Positions 35,692 through 43,597 of a DNA stretch of 64,000 nt are shown piece by piece. The notes below the pieces were generated by a model. That model was not told the DNA's origin and made no database searches. It saw only the letters and a program-made list of their open reading frames with translations. A program made the translations under genes and the position numbers. Each line of letters opens with the position of its first letter. Positions within the stretch are counted from its first letter, which is position 1. Source of the stretch: Mycolicibacterium parafortuitum (lineage in GTDB: Bacteria; Actinomycetota; Actinomycetes; Mycobacteriales; Mycobacteriaceae); assembly GCF_002086815.1 (NCBI RefSeq), contig NZ_MVID01000002.1, positions 1 through 64,000 on the forward strand. The letters run 5' to 3'.

Positions 35692-36261
35692 TCAGCGGCA
35701 GTAGTTGCGGGTCGCGAAGTCGATGCCCTGCACGTAGAGCGGGTCCAGACGGCGCTCCTTCACCACGGTCGCTTTGGCGCGGTCGAGTTCGGCCGGGCAG
35801 GCCGGCGAATGCAGCTTGGCCCACTCGTCGGCCATCCGGGTGACCATCTCGCGGTTCAGCGCATCGATGACCCCGCGGGAGGACGCCAGGTCCGGCGCCT
35901 CCGCCGGGGCGGCGGCCGGGTCGAACGTCCACTGCGCGAGCCGGCTGTACTCGATCGCGACGGTCGCGTCGATCTGGTCCCGGAACGCCGTCGTGACGTA
36001 GTTCGGATCCAGGTTCAGCGATACCGCCTCGGCCGAGACCGCGTCGAGGACCTGCTGCTCCCGGACCGGGTCCTGGATCGGGCCACCGGTGTGGAACTTG
36101 TTCGCCGCGATCGGGTCGGCCACCTGCAGGCGGCGCGCTGCGGCGTCGACGAGATCCACCAGGGTGGTGTCGGGTTGTGCGGCGGCCGCGGGCGCGAGCA
36201 ATGCCGCAAGGGCGGACAGTGCGGCTGCGGAGGCGAGGAGACGAATCATCGGGTACATCAT
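35692..36261 (-). CDS. Secreted chorismate mutase (AroQ gamma class)
   Basis: This 189-residue protein has a signal peptide (MIRLLASAAALSALAALLAP, cut near AAAQPD). The mature all-helical part resembles M. tuberculosis secreted chorismate mutase Rv1885c: LVDAAARRLQVADPIAANKF, DQIDATVAIEYSRLAQW, and two Cys (PAC, NYC) placed for a disulfide. The catalytic Arg, Lys, Arg and Glu positions appear conserved. It converts chorismate to prephenate outside the cytoplasm, for reasons unclear in the family. The ATG is only 13 nt behind the tRNA-Phe 3' end. Confidence 0.92.
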   Translation of the reverse strand: MMYPMIRLLASAAALSALAALLAPAAAAQPDTTLVDLVDAAARRLQVADPIAANKFHTGGPIQDPVREQQVLDAVSAEAVSLNLDPNYVTTAFRDQIDATVAIEYSRLAQWTFDPAAAPAEAPDLASSRGVIDALNREMVTRMADEWAKLHSPACPAELDRAKATVVKERRLDPLYVQGIDFATRNYCR

Positions 36262-36274
36262 GTCACCGATGTGA

Positions 36275-36351
36275 TGGTGGCCAGGGCCGGGATCGAACCG
36301 GCGACCTTCCGCTTTTCAGGCGGACGCTCGTACCAACTGAGCTACCTGGCC
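36275..36351 (-). tRNA. tRNA-Phe (GAA)
   Basis: The reverse complement folds as a cloverleaf: acceptor GGCCAGG/CCTGGCC, D-arm with GCTCAGTTGGTACGAGC, anticodon loop CTGAAAA, T-arm GCCGGTTCGATCCCGGC. CCA is encoded in the DNA. It is the last tRNA of the minus-strand Glu-Asp-Phe group. Confidence 0.97.
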
Positions 36352-36392
36352 GGACGGCACCGATCACTTGCATGGCAAGTGCCTCGCCGTAA

Positions 36393-36469
36393 TGGCGACC
36401 CTGACGGGACTCGAACCCGCGACCTCCGCCGTGACAGGGCGGCGCGCTAACCAACTGCGCCACAGGGCC
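36393..36469 (-). tRNA. tRNA-Asp (GTC)
   Basis: The reverse complement starts GGCCCTGTGGCGCAGTTGG, has anticodon loop CTGTCAC and T-loop GGTTCGAGTCC, and ends with an encoded CCA. It lies 41 bp before tRNA-Phe and 39 bp after tRNA-Glu. Confidence 0.97.
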
Positions 36470-36508
36470 TTACTGTGTTGCTGCTCCCACCGTAGTGGTC
36501 GTAGCGAG

Positions 36509-36581
36509 TACCCCCAACGGGATTCGAACCCGTGCTACCGCCGTGAAAGGGCGGCGTCCTAGGCCACTAGACGATGGGGGC
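36509..36581 (-). tRNA. tRNA-Glu (TTC)
   Basis: The reverse complement begins GCCCCCATCGTCTAGTGG, has anticodon loop CTTTCAC and T-arm CGGGTTCGAATCCCG. The 3' CCA is not encoded. It is the first tRNA of the minus-strand group. Confidence 0.97.
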
Positions 36582-36636
36582 CTATTCCGAATTCCTCCGG
36601 GGCACTCACAACGCTCTGTCCGTTGGGAGCTTCGAT

Positions 36637-36666
36637 AGCTTAGGGTACGGACACCCAAATCCTCAA
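36637..36666 (-). promoter_or_regulatory. Candidate promoter for tRNA-Glu-Asp-Phe
   Basis: On the minus strand TTGAGG (36661-36666) and TAAGCT (36637-36642) are 18 bp apart, a plausible SigA -35/-10 pair. Transcription would start about 50 bp before tRNA-Glu. Confidence 0.45.
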
Positions 36667-36709
36667 ACTGGCTGTGTACCGTATCCTTTTGGCGTCACAG
36701 AGACGCCTA

Positions 36710-36785
36710 GCCCCTATAGCTCAGTCGGTAGAGCTACGGACTTTTAATCCGCAGGTCCCAGGTTCGAGCCCTGGTGGGGGCACCA
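36710..36785 (+). tRNA. tRNA-Lys (TTT)
   Basis: It begins GCCCCTATAGCTCAGTCGG, has anticodon loop CTTTTAA and T-arm CCAGGTTCGAGCCCTGG, and ends with an encoded CCA (783-785). It is divergent from the Glu-Asp-Phe group. A TATCCT (36682-36687) may be its -10 box. Confidence 0.97.
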
Positions 36786-36873
36786 CGTCCGTCAGACGGC
36801 GGCATCGGCGCGAAGACGGACACAAACCGCGCGCTCGGCGGCGACGAGCGTGCGGGAAATTACGGGCTGGGAG

Positions 36874-36895
36874 GCGCGTCGGTGTGCAGACGCGC
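36874..36895. terminator. Possible shared terminator hairpin
   Basis: GCGCGTC-N8-GACGCGC is a perfect 7-bp stem between tRNA-Lys and the converging exported-protein gene. It has no T tract, so the call is tentative. Confidence 0.35.
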
Positions 36896-36924
36896 ACGCT
36901 CGCGGCGCCGAGGCGCCAGAGCGA

Positions 36925-37614
36925 CTAGCGGTAGTAGACCTCGTCGCCATCGGGGTAGCCCCCACCGGTGGTCGTAACGTGCACATGGTCGTAGTGGCCG
37001 TAGCCGCCGGCGCGGGCTCCGCCGGGCGTGTAGTACACACCCCGCCAGATCGCGTCCTGGATGCCGAAGCGCTTCGCGTTGCCCAGCACGTAGGCCACGA
37101 TCTGGTTGCCGAGCGCGATGCCGGCCTGCGACGACGGGTTCGGGATCATCACGTCCAGCGCGAGACCGTTGGGATGCCAGCGCAGGTAGTCCGAACGCAC
37201 CCCGCCGATGTTGTTGATCTCCGGGAACTCCGCGCTGATGCTGCGGGCGGTCAGGATCGTACGGACCTGCAGGCCGCGCTCGGGGGCCACTCCGGCGGGC
37301 AGTGTCGGGTCCACCACACGCCAGCGCGACGCGGAGACCAGCGATGCCGATGCGATCTCCGCGCTGCCGGGATCGGTCAGTAGCGCGGGCTGCGCGCCGG
37401 TGGCCGGTGCCGCGACGACCTCGACACAGCACGGCACGGCCTGCTCCTCCACGACGGGCGCGGGTGCCGGGGCGGCGACGGGTTCTTCGTCGACGATGGT
37501 CGCGACCGGACCGGCGTCGCCCTTGACGGCCAGGAACACCGCCGCGGGCGCGAGTGCCGATACCAGATAGACCGACGGATTTCGCCGCTGCTTCGGTAAA
37601 GAGTGCCGACCCAC
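36925..37614 (-). CDS. Exported protein with ARB_07466-like C-terminal domain
   Basis: This 229-residue protein has a short basic N-terminus and a hydrophobic segment (SVYLVSALAPAAVFLAV, about 15-31), an Ala/Pro-rich linker, then a C-terminal domain of about 130 residues. That domain contains YLRWHPNGLALDVMIPN and GHYDHVHV, the His/Asp/His pattern of ARB_07466-type, M15-peptidase-like domains common in actinobacterial exported proteins. I used the GTG at 37614 because it gives VGRHSLPKQRR and removes a hydrophobic extension. A cell-wall role is likely by family; activity unproven. Confidence 0.78.
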   Translation of the reverse strand: MGRHSLPKQRRNPSVYLVSALAPAAVFLAVKGDAGPVATIVDEEPVAAPAPAPVVEEQAVPCCVEVVAAPATGAQPALLTDPGSAEIASASLVSASRWRVVDPTLPAGVAPERGLQVRTILTARSISAEFPEINNIGGVRSDYLRWHPNGLALDVMIPNPSSQAGIALGNQIVAYVLGNAKRFGIQDAIWRGVYYTPGGARAGGYGHYDHVHVTTTGGGYPDGDEVYYR

Positions 37615-37747
37615 GTCCAGCAAGATAACGAAAAATTCCGCAAAATACACTATCCAAGATCAAATCTGAATACGGCGCGCTGATCGTTACCCGACCGCGA
37701 CCCACCGGTTAGCAACCGTATATGCGCAGGTCAGAATGGCAATTCCG

Positions 37748-38644
37748 CTACGCGACGACCACTAATGCCGCGAGTGCGAAAAGAATCAGGACCGCGGTCG
37801 CGGCAAGCACTCCCCCGGCGCGTCCCGGCCGTCGAGTCGGCGCGTCCAGGCTGGCGAGCATCTGCTCGGCGGTGGCGAACCGGAACCGTGGATCACGGGC
37901 CATCGCGCGTTCGATCGTCATCGCCAGCGCCGGGTCCACGTCGGGTCGGAGTGACGACAGCGGAGCGAGCTGCGCCGCGGCGATCGCGTCGGCGAGCGCG
38001 GTCAGATTCTCCTGCGGGTACGCACGCCGGCCCGTGAGCGCCTCGTAGGCCACCACGCCGAGCGCGTACAGGTCGTCGCTGGGGGTGGCGGGCCTTCCGG
38101 CGATCCGGTCCGACGGCAGGTAGGCCATCGTGCCGAAGACCCGGTTCGTCAGTGTCTGCGGCGTGTCGGGGCTCTTCGCGACCCCGAAGTCGGCGATCTT
38201 CACCCCGCCGAATTCGGTGAACAGGATGTTGGCCGGTTTGATGTCGCGGTGCAGCACGCCACTGCGGTGCGCGGCGCCCAGCGCGGACAGCACGTCACGC
38301 ATGATCGCGCGGACCTGCTCGGCCGGCAGCGGACCGTGGTGGGCCAGCACATCGGCCAGATTCTGACCGGGCAGCCGCTCCAGCACGATGTAGTGACGCC
38401 CCTCGTGCACACCGGAGTCGTGGACCGCGACGACGTGCGGGTGGTTCAGCGCTGCCGCGGCACGCGCCTCGGTGGTGAACCGGCGCCGGGTATCGGGCTG
38501 GGTGCATACCGACGGATACAACAGCTTGACCGCGACGGGGCGCCCCAATCGCTTGTCCCACGCCTCGCGCACCTCAGCCATCCCGCCGCGGCCGAGGACG
38601 CGCCCCAACTCGTAGCGACCGCCAAGGATCTCCGGCGCCTGCAT
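37748..38644 (-). CDS. Membrane-anchored Ser/Thr protein kinase (PknB type)
   Basis: This 298-residue protein is a Hanks-type kinase: GRVLGRGGMAEV glycine loop (about 14-25), AVKLL with the ATP-binding Lys, LHRDIKPANILF catalytic loop, KIADFGVAKS, and an activation segment ending FGTMAYLPSDR. A single C-terminal membrane segment (GVLAATAVLILFALAALVVV) directly follows the kinase domain; there is no extracellular sensor. TAGCTT 7 nt before the ATG indicates a leaderless mRNA. A GTGATCAC site (38669-38676) sits over its -35 region, linking it to the neighbouring GntR regulon. Confidence 0.93.
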   Translation of the reverse strand: MQAPEILGGRYELGRVLGRGGMAEVREAWDKRLGRPVAVKLLYPSVCTQPDTRRRFTTEARAAAALNHPHVVAVHDSGVHEGRHYIVLERLPGQNLADVLAHHGPLPAEQVRAIMRDVLSALGAAHRSGVLHRDIKPANILFTEFGGVKIADFGVAKSPDTPQTLTNRVFGTMAYLPSDRIAGRPATPSDDLYALGVVAYEALTGRRAYPQENLTALADAIAAAQLAPLSSLRPDVDPALAMTIERAMARDPRFRFATAEQMLASLDAPTRRPGRAGGVLAATAVLILFALAALVVVA

Positions 38645-38668
38645 GCCTTCCAAGCTAGCCCGAAAGCC

Positions 38669-38801
38669 GTGATCACAAACGTGACGCGCGGGCCCGCGGG
38701 CATCGACCGTGTCCCGAGGTGACTCGGTTGGCGAGCGGAAACCGCACACCTGTGATCAGATATCTGCGAAATGTGATCACAAACTGTCCAGAAGTGATCA
38801 C
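38669..38801. promoter_or_regulatory. Four GTGATCAC operators, three spaced by exactly 21 bp
   Basis: GTGATCAC occurs at 38669-38676, 38773-38780 and 38794-38801; GTGATCAG occurs at 38752-38759. The last three are centred at 38755.5, 38776.5 and 38797.5, two helical turns apart, with flanks tGTGATCAca. They lie between the kinase and the MFS gene. GntR/FCD regulators often bind such short palindromes, and one is encoded in the operon downstream (41593-42345). Confidence 0.8.
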
Positions 38802-38835
38802 ATTAACGATCCCTGCATCCCGGAAGGTTGCGCGC

Positions 38836-40161
38836 ATGACCGAAACTCCCACGAGGCCGGCAGCTTCACCCGTCGACGACAGGTCCGCCCGGCATGTCGT
38901 CGCAGGCGCCGGCGTGGGCACATTCGTCGAATACTTCGGTGACGCGGTCTACGCGTTCATGGCGGTCACCCTGTCGGCGGTCTTCTTCCCGACCGACAAC
39001 CCGTCGCTGGCGATCCTGCAGACGTTCGCGATCTTCGGGGTGTCCTTCCTGATGTATCCGCTGGGCGGTACGTTCTGGGGCCACTACGGCGACAGGCTCG
39101 GCCGCAAGAAGGTACTTGCCATCACGATCCTCGGCATGGGCGGCATCACGTCGCTGATCGGTCTGCTGCCGACCTACGAGACGATCGGATGGACCGCCGC
39201 GCTGCTGCTGTTGGTCGCCCGTCTGTTGCAGGGGTTCTGCGCTTCGGGCGAGTACTCCGGCGCCGCGGTGTTCATCGGCGAGTTCGCGCCGCCGCACAAG
39301 CGGGCCCGCTACATCAGCGTCGTGCCGATCGGGGCGGCGTCCGGCTTCCTGGTCGCGTCGCTGCTCATCACCGCGATGTTCTCGGTGATCGGCGAGGCGG
39401 CGATGCAGGAGTGGGGCTGGCGCGTGCCGTTCCTGATCGCCGGACCGCTGTGCCTGATCGGCTGGTACATCCGTTCCAAGCTCGACGAGTCGCCCGCGTT
39501 CCTGGCCCTGCAGTCCCAGGACAAGTTGGCCGAATCCCCGGTGGCACAGGTCTTCCGGCACCACTGGCGTGCCGTCGTGCGGATGCTGTGCATCATGGCC
39601 GTCAACGCGGGCGGGTACTACCTGGTGCTGTCGTACATGGTGACCTACTTCCAGGAGGAGGTCGCGCTGTCGGCGACGCAGTCGAACCTGATCGCCACCA
39701 TCGCGCTGGTGCTGTACCTGCCGCTGTTGTTCGGCGCGGCCGCGCTGTCCGACCGGATCGGCCGCAAGCCTGTCCTGATCGCGAATGCGGTGCTGTTCAT
39801 CCTCATCAGCTATCCGGCGTTCCTGCTGCTGGGCGCTGCCGGATTCGGTGCGGCGCTCGCGGTCCAGTTGCTGTTCGTCGCGATGTTCAGCCTCAACGAC
39901 GGCACCTTCGCCACCGCGTTCGTCGAGGGCGTGCCCACCGAAGTCCGGTTCAGCGGCTTCGCGATCCCGTTCACGCTCGGAATCGGGTTGTTCGCGGGCG
40001 GAACACCTTTCCTGGCGACATGGCTGATCGAGCGCACCGGCAGCGCCGCCGCACCGAGCTTCGTCCTGATCGCCGTCTGTGTGGTCGCGTTGTTCGGTCT
40101 GGTCACGATGCGCGAGACCGCACCGGCTAAGGCGCCGGCCGAATCGTCGGCGCACGCATAG
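38836..40161 (+). CDS. MFS transporter, metabolite:H+ symporter (MHS) type
   Basis: This 441-residue membrane protein has about 12 hydrophobic segments and the MHS-family signatures: FVEYFGDAVYAFMAVTLSAV near the N-terminus, GHYGDRLGRKKVLAITILGM (about 75-94) and RLLQGFCASGEYSGAAVFIG. MHS carriers import organic acids, betaines or similar osmolytes with protons (ProP, ShiA, KgtP). The ATG at 38836 follows GGAAGG. It is the first gene of the GntR-controlled operon and probably imports the substrate degraded by the enzymes behind it. Confidence 0.92.
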   Translation: MTETPTRPAASPVDDRSARHVVAGAGVGTFVEYFGDAVYAFMAVTLSAVFFPTDNPSLAILQTFAIFGVSFLMYPLGGTFWGHYGDRLGRKKVLAITILGMGGITSLIGLLPTYETIGWTAALLLLVARLLQGFCASGEYSGAAVFIGEFAPPHKRARYISVVPIGAASGFLVASLLITAMFSVIGEAAMQEWGWRVPFLIAGPLCLIGWYIRSKLDESPAFLALQSQDKLAESPVAQVFRHHWRAVVRMLCIMAVNAGGYYLVLSYMVTYFQEEVALSATQSNLIATIALVLYLPLLFGAAALSDRIGRKPVLIANAVLFILISYPAFLLLGAAGFGAALAVQLLFVAMFSLNDGTFATAFVEGVPTEVRFSGFAIPFTLGIGLFAGGTPFLATWLIERTGSAAAPSFVLIAVCVVALFGLVTMRETAPAKAPAESSAHA

Positions 40162-40168
40162 GGCCGCT

Positions 40169-41596
40169 GTGGATCTGACCGAATACGCGTCCCTCGACGC
40201 CACCGCGCTGACCGATCTCGTCGCCGGCGGAGCAGTCACCGCCGCCGAGCTCACCGATTTGGCGCGCCGGGCCTGCCGTCAGGTCGACGACGAGATCAAT
40301 GCGGTCGCCGAGCTGTACGACGACCCGCGGATCCCGCGCCGGATCGACGCGGCGGCGCCCTTCGCCGGGGTCCCGTTCCTGATGAAGGATTTCGGTGCCC
40401 ACGAGATCGGCCGGCACCAGTGGATGGGAAGCCGCGTCGTCGACGACGGCGTCGCCGCGGACGAGGCGCCGCTGGCCAGGCGCTTCCGCGAATCCGGCCT
40501 GATCTCGGTAGGACGCTCGGCCACATGCGAATTCGCGGTGACGGCGACGACCGAGTCGGCCCGGTACGGTCCGACCCGCAACCCGTGGGACCCGCGCCGC
40601 AGCGCCGGCGGGTCCAGCGGAGGCGCGGCCGCGGCCGTGGCCGCCGGTGTCGTGCCGATGGCGCACGGCACCGACAGCGGAGGGTCGATCCGGATCCCTG
40701 CCGCCTGCTGCGGAGTCGTCGGGCTGAAACCGACGCGGGGTGCCATGCCCGCCGACCCCGCGGCGTCCTCCCCCGGCGACTTCAACACCGAGTTCGTCGT
40801 CACGCGCACGGTCCGCGATGCGGCGCGGGCGTTCTCCGCGTTCCGGCCGTCGTCCTGTGGTGTCCTCCGCCCCTTTGAAGGCCGCCGCAGGATCGCGGTC
40901 GCGACCCGTGCGTCCTGGCTGCCGGCCGTCGATCCGGCGGTCGGTGCGGCGACGCTGCGCACGGCGAAGCGCTGTGAACAGTTGGGCCACAATGTCGACG
41001 CGGCGGCACCGGAACTCGACTGGGTGTCGCTGTTCGAGGCGATGAAGGACCTGTGGGCGGCCGGGACGCTGGACACCGTAAGTGCCTGGTGCGACGTCTC
41101 CGCGCCGATCCGGCCCGCCGGCATCGAGGGTCTGACGTGGGAGCTCGTGACCCGCGCCAAGCGCCTCACCGGCGCCGACATCTGCTCTGCGTTGTCGGCG
41201 ATCGACAGCGCCACAAAGGCTTTCACCGCGTTCTTCACCGACTACGACATGCTGTTGACACCGACCCTGCCGTCGCCGCCCCCTGCGCTCGGCGGATTCC
41301 ACCCCGACATGGATCTGGAGTCCTATTACGAGGGCCCGGTGGGCCGGATGGAGCCCGCGGTCGCGGTGTTCAACGCGACCGGGCAGCCGGCCATCTCCAT
41401 CCCCGCCGGTCTCGCCGACGGCCTCCCGGTGGGCGTCCACCTGGCCGCCGCCCCGCATCAGGAGCCCGCGCTGCTGGCTCTGGCCGCGGAGCTGGAGTCC
41501 GAGATCAATTGGGCGGCTTGGACACCGGCCATCCACGTCGGACAATCCCGGACAGAGAACACCTCCACATCCGAACCCGAGGGGCAACTCGTATGA
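40169..41596 (+). CDS. Amidase-signature family hydrolase
   Basis: This 475-residue enzyme has the full Ser-cisSer-Lys machinery: FLMKDF with the catalytic Lys (about 72), RSAGGSSGGAAAAVAAG, and HGTDSGGSIRIPAACCG with the nucleophile Ser (about 172). Members hydrolyse amides, ureas or aryl-acyl amides. The start is a GTG at 40169, 7 bp after the MFS stop. It ends in an ATGA overlap with the GntR gene. No GatB/GatC partner is nearby, so it is a catabolic amidase, not GatA. Confidence 0.92.
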   Translation: MDLTEYASLDATALTDLVAGGAVTAAELTDLARRACRQVDDEINAVAELYDDPRIPRRIDAAAPFAGVPFLMKDFGAHEIGRHQWMGSRVVDDGVAADEAPLARRFRESGLISVGRSATCEFAVTATTESARYGPTRNPWDPRRSAGGSSGGAAAAVAAGVVPMAHGTDSGGSIRIPAACCGVVGLKPTRGAMPADPAASSPGDFNTEFVVTRTVRDAARAFSAFRPSSCGVLRPFEGRRRIAVATRASWLPAVDPAVGAATLRTAKRCEQLGHNVDAAAPELDWVSLFEAMKDLWAAGTLDTVSAWCDVSAPIRPAGIEGLTWELVTRAKRLTGADICSALSAIDSATKAFTAFFTDYDMLLTPTLPSPPPALGGFHPDMDLESYYEGPVGRMEPAVAVFNATGQPAISIPAGLADGLPVGVHLAAAPHQEPALLALAAELESEINWAAWTPAIHVGQSRTENTSTSEPEGQLV

Positions 41597-42345
41597 CCGA
41601 CCCGTCCCGACTCACCCCGCCACTTGCCGCGTTCGAACGGCTCCGTGCCTGGATCCTGGCCGGGTCCCTGCCGCCCGGGCAGCGGCTCCAGGTCCGTGAC
41701 GTCGCGCGCGGAATGGGCTTGAGCACCATGCCTGTCCGGGAGGCGCTGATCCGTCTGGAGGAGGCGGGCCTGGTCACCCAAGAGCCTCGCAAGGGCGCGG
41801 TGGTGGCGCGCCTGTCCGTCGAGGACCTTCACGACTACTACGACCTGCGCCAGATCATCGAGCCACCCTCGCTGCAGCAGGGTGTGGAAAGAATGACGCC
41901 CGAACGCCTCACCCGGCTGCACTCGACCATGACCGCCCTGCGCGAGGCGGTCGACGACGGCGATCTGATCACCACGCTCGATCTCGACGAGCAGTTGCTG
42001 TTGTTGATTCACGGCGCCGTCGCCAACAGGCAACTCACCCGGGTGATCAAGTCAACCTGGGCCCGCGTGCGCCCCTACAAGCTGTTGTTCACCACCACCG
42101 CGCAGACGGACGCCGGGACCTACATCGCCAACGAGGACACCCGCTTCGTCGAACTCGCCGAGACACGCGACGGCGCAGGCGCACACGAACTGATGACCCA
42201 GAGCCTGGCCAACGCGAAGCTGCGGCTGGCGGACCTGCTGCGCAGCCATGACGGCGGGACGCCGTCGCAGCGCGCCAAGGGGGATTCCCTCGTCGATGTG
42301 ATCGCGCGCCTCGCGGCCGCAGACGGAGCCGACGTTGCCGGTTGA
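41593..42345 (+). CDS. GntR-family regulator with FCD-type sensor domain
   Basis: This 250-residue protein has an N-terminal winged helix (LRAWILAGSLPPGQRLQVRD then GLSTMPVREALIRLEEAGLV, about 17-61) and a helical C-terminal FCD domain (DLHDYYDLRQIIEPPSLQQG; DLDEQLLLLIHGAVAN), which normally binds a small acid, often through a metal. It is embedded in the operon with overlaps on both sides. It is the natural candidate to bind the GTGATCAC array at 38669-38801. Its presence inside the operon implies feedback control. Confidence 0.93.
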   Translation: MTDPSRLTPPLAAFERLRAWILAGSLPPGQRLQVRDVARGMGLSTMPVREALIRLEEAGLVTQEPRKGAVVARLSVEDLHDYYDLRQIIEPPSLQQGVERMTPERLTRLHSTMTALREAVDDGDLITTLDLDEQLLLLIHGAVANRQLTRVIKSTWARVRPYKLLFTTTAQTDAGTYIANEDTRFVELAETRDGAGAHELMTQSLANAKLRLADLLRSHDGGTPSQRAKGDSLVDVIARLAAADGADVAG

Positions 42346-43597
42346 CCGACCATCCCGGCACGTCGTCGTGATCGGCAGCGGGATCATCGGCCTCAGTAGC
42401 GCTTTCCATCTGTTGCGGGCCGGCAACAGGGTCACGCTGATCGAGCGTGGAGCCTGCGGACGCGAGGCCTCCTGGGGCAATGCGGGCTGGATCGTGCCGT
42501 CGCTGATCCACCCGTTCAACGCACCCGGCGCCGTCCCCCAGGCGCTGTGGGGCATGCTGAACCCGAACAGCCCCATCGCATTACGTCAGTTTCCGAGCTG
42601 GTCGCTGGCCCGGTGGGGCCTCGCGTTCCTCCGGCACAGCAGTTCCTCCCGCAGCAGGGAGTCGCTCGACGCGCTGGCCGCGATGGCCTCCGGTGCCACG
42701 ACCGACGTCGTCGCGCTCGCCGAGCACCTGGGTTTCGAAGTACACCGCACCGGGCTGCTGATCCCGTTCCGCTCGAAGACCGCGCTGGCGGCCCACCGCG
42801 TGGCACACGCCGAGGTCGTCGCGGCGGGATACCGCGGCCGTGTCGAGGAATTGAGCGCCGCCCAGATCGCGGCGCGGGAACCGGCGCTGGCCGACGACAT
42901 CGTCGGCGGCGTGTACCTGCCCGACGAGGTCAGTGTCCGGCCGGACACCATGACCCGAGCGCTGGCGCGGGCCGTCGAGAACCTTTGGGGCGAACTCGCC
43001 GAACACGAGACCGTCACCGCGGTCCACCACGGCGACCGCGGCTGGCGCGTCAGGACCGACCGTCGGGTGGTACCCGCGGACGCGGTGGTGATCGCCGCGG
43101 GCGGACAGAGCGCCGCGCTGGCCCGGACCTGCGGGGTGCGCCTGCCGCTGCAGTCGGGACGCGGGTGCAGCGTCACCGTGCCGCCGGGGCTCGGGCTCCG
43201 CGGCGCGCTGAAGATCGCCGAGGACCGCATCGCGTGCACCCCCTTCGACGGCGGCGAGGTTCGCATCTCCGGCACCTTCGATCTGGTCCGGCCCGGTGCG
43301 GGCACCTCCCGCGCCAGGATGCGGTCCGTGCTGGCCGCCGCGGCACGCACGTTGCCCGGCTTGCGTGACCTCGACCTCTCGGCAATCGAGGTGTGGAGCG
43401 GGGCCCGGCCCTGCACCCCCGACAGCGTGCCGCTCGTGGGCCCGGTCGGACCGACACCGGGACTCTTCGCCGCGACCGGCCACGGCACGTTGGGGATGAC
43501 CCTCGCCGTCGCGACCGGACGCGACATCGCCGCGAGGGTGACCGCCATGAACTCCGCGACACTTCCCAACATCCCGAAAGGACACCCGATCCCGTGA
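42335..43597 (+). CDS. FAD-dependent amino-acid/amine oxidoreductase (DadA/DAO type)
   Basis: This 420-residue flavoprotein has the N-terminal FAD fold VVVIGSGIIGLSSAFHLLRA (10-29) and ERGACGREASWGNAGWIVPS. The C-terminal GLFAATGHGTLGMTLAVATG is typical of D-amino-acid dehydrogenase and sarcosine/glycine oxidase relatives. It should oxidise a secondary amine or D-amino acid produced by its neighbours. The best start is a TTG at 42335, overlapping the GntR stop by 11 bp. It overlaps the M24 gene by 4 nt (GTGA). Confidence 0.88.
   Translation: MPVDRPSRHVVVIGSGIIGLSSAFHLLRAGNRVTLIERGACGREASWGNAGWIVPSLIHPFNAPGAVPQALWGMLNPNSPIALRQFPSWSLARWGLAFLRHSSSSRSRESLDALAAMASGATTDVVALAEHLGFEVHRTGLLIPFRSKTALAAHRVAHAEVVAAGYRGRVEELSAAQIAAREPALADDIVGGVYLPDEVSVRPDTMTRALARAVENLWGELAEHETVTAVHHGDRGWRVRTDRRVVPADAVVIAAGGQSAALARTCGVRLPLQSGRGCSVTVPPGLGLRGALKIAEDRIACTPFDGGEVRISGTFDLVRPGAGTSRARMRSVLAAAARTLPGLRDLDLSAIEVWSGARPCTPDSVPLVGPVGPTPGLFAATGHGTLGMTLAVATGRDIAARVTAMNSATLPNIPKGHPIP

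Noticed and set aside
36275..36785. tRNA cluster as an attachment site for a prophage or island
   Set aside because: No integrase, duplicated tRNA end or foreign-looking genes are visible next to the tRNAs.
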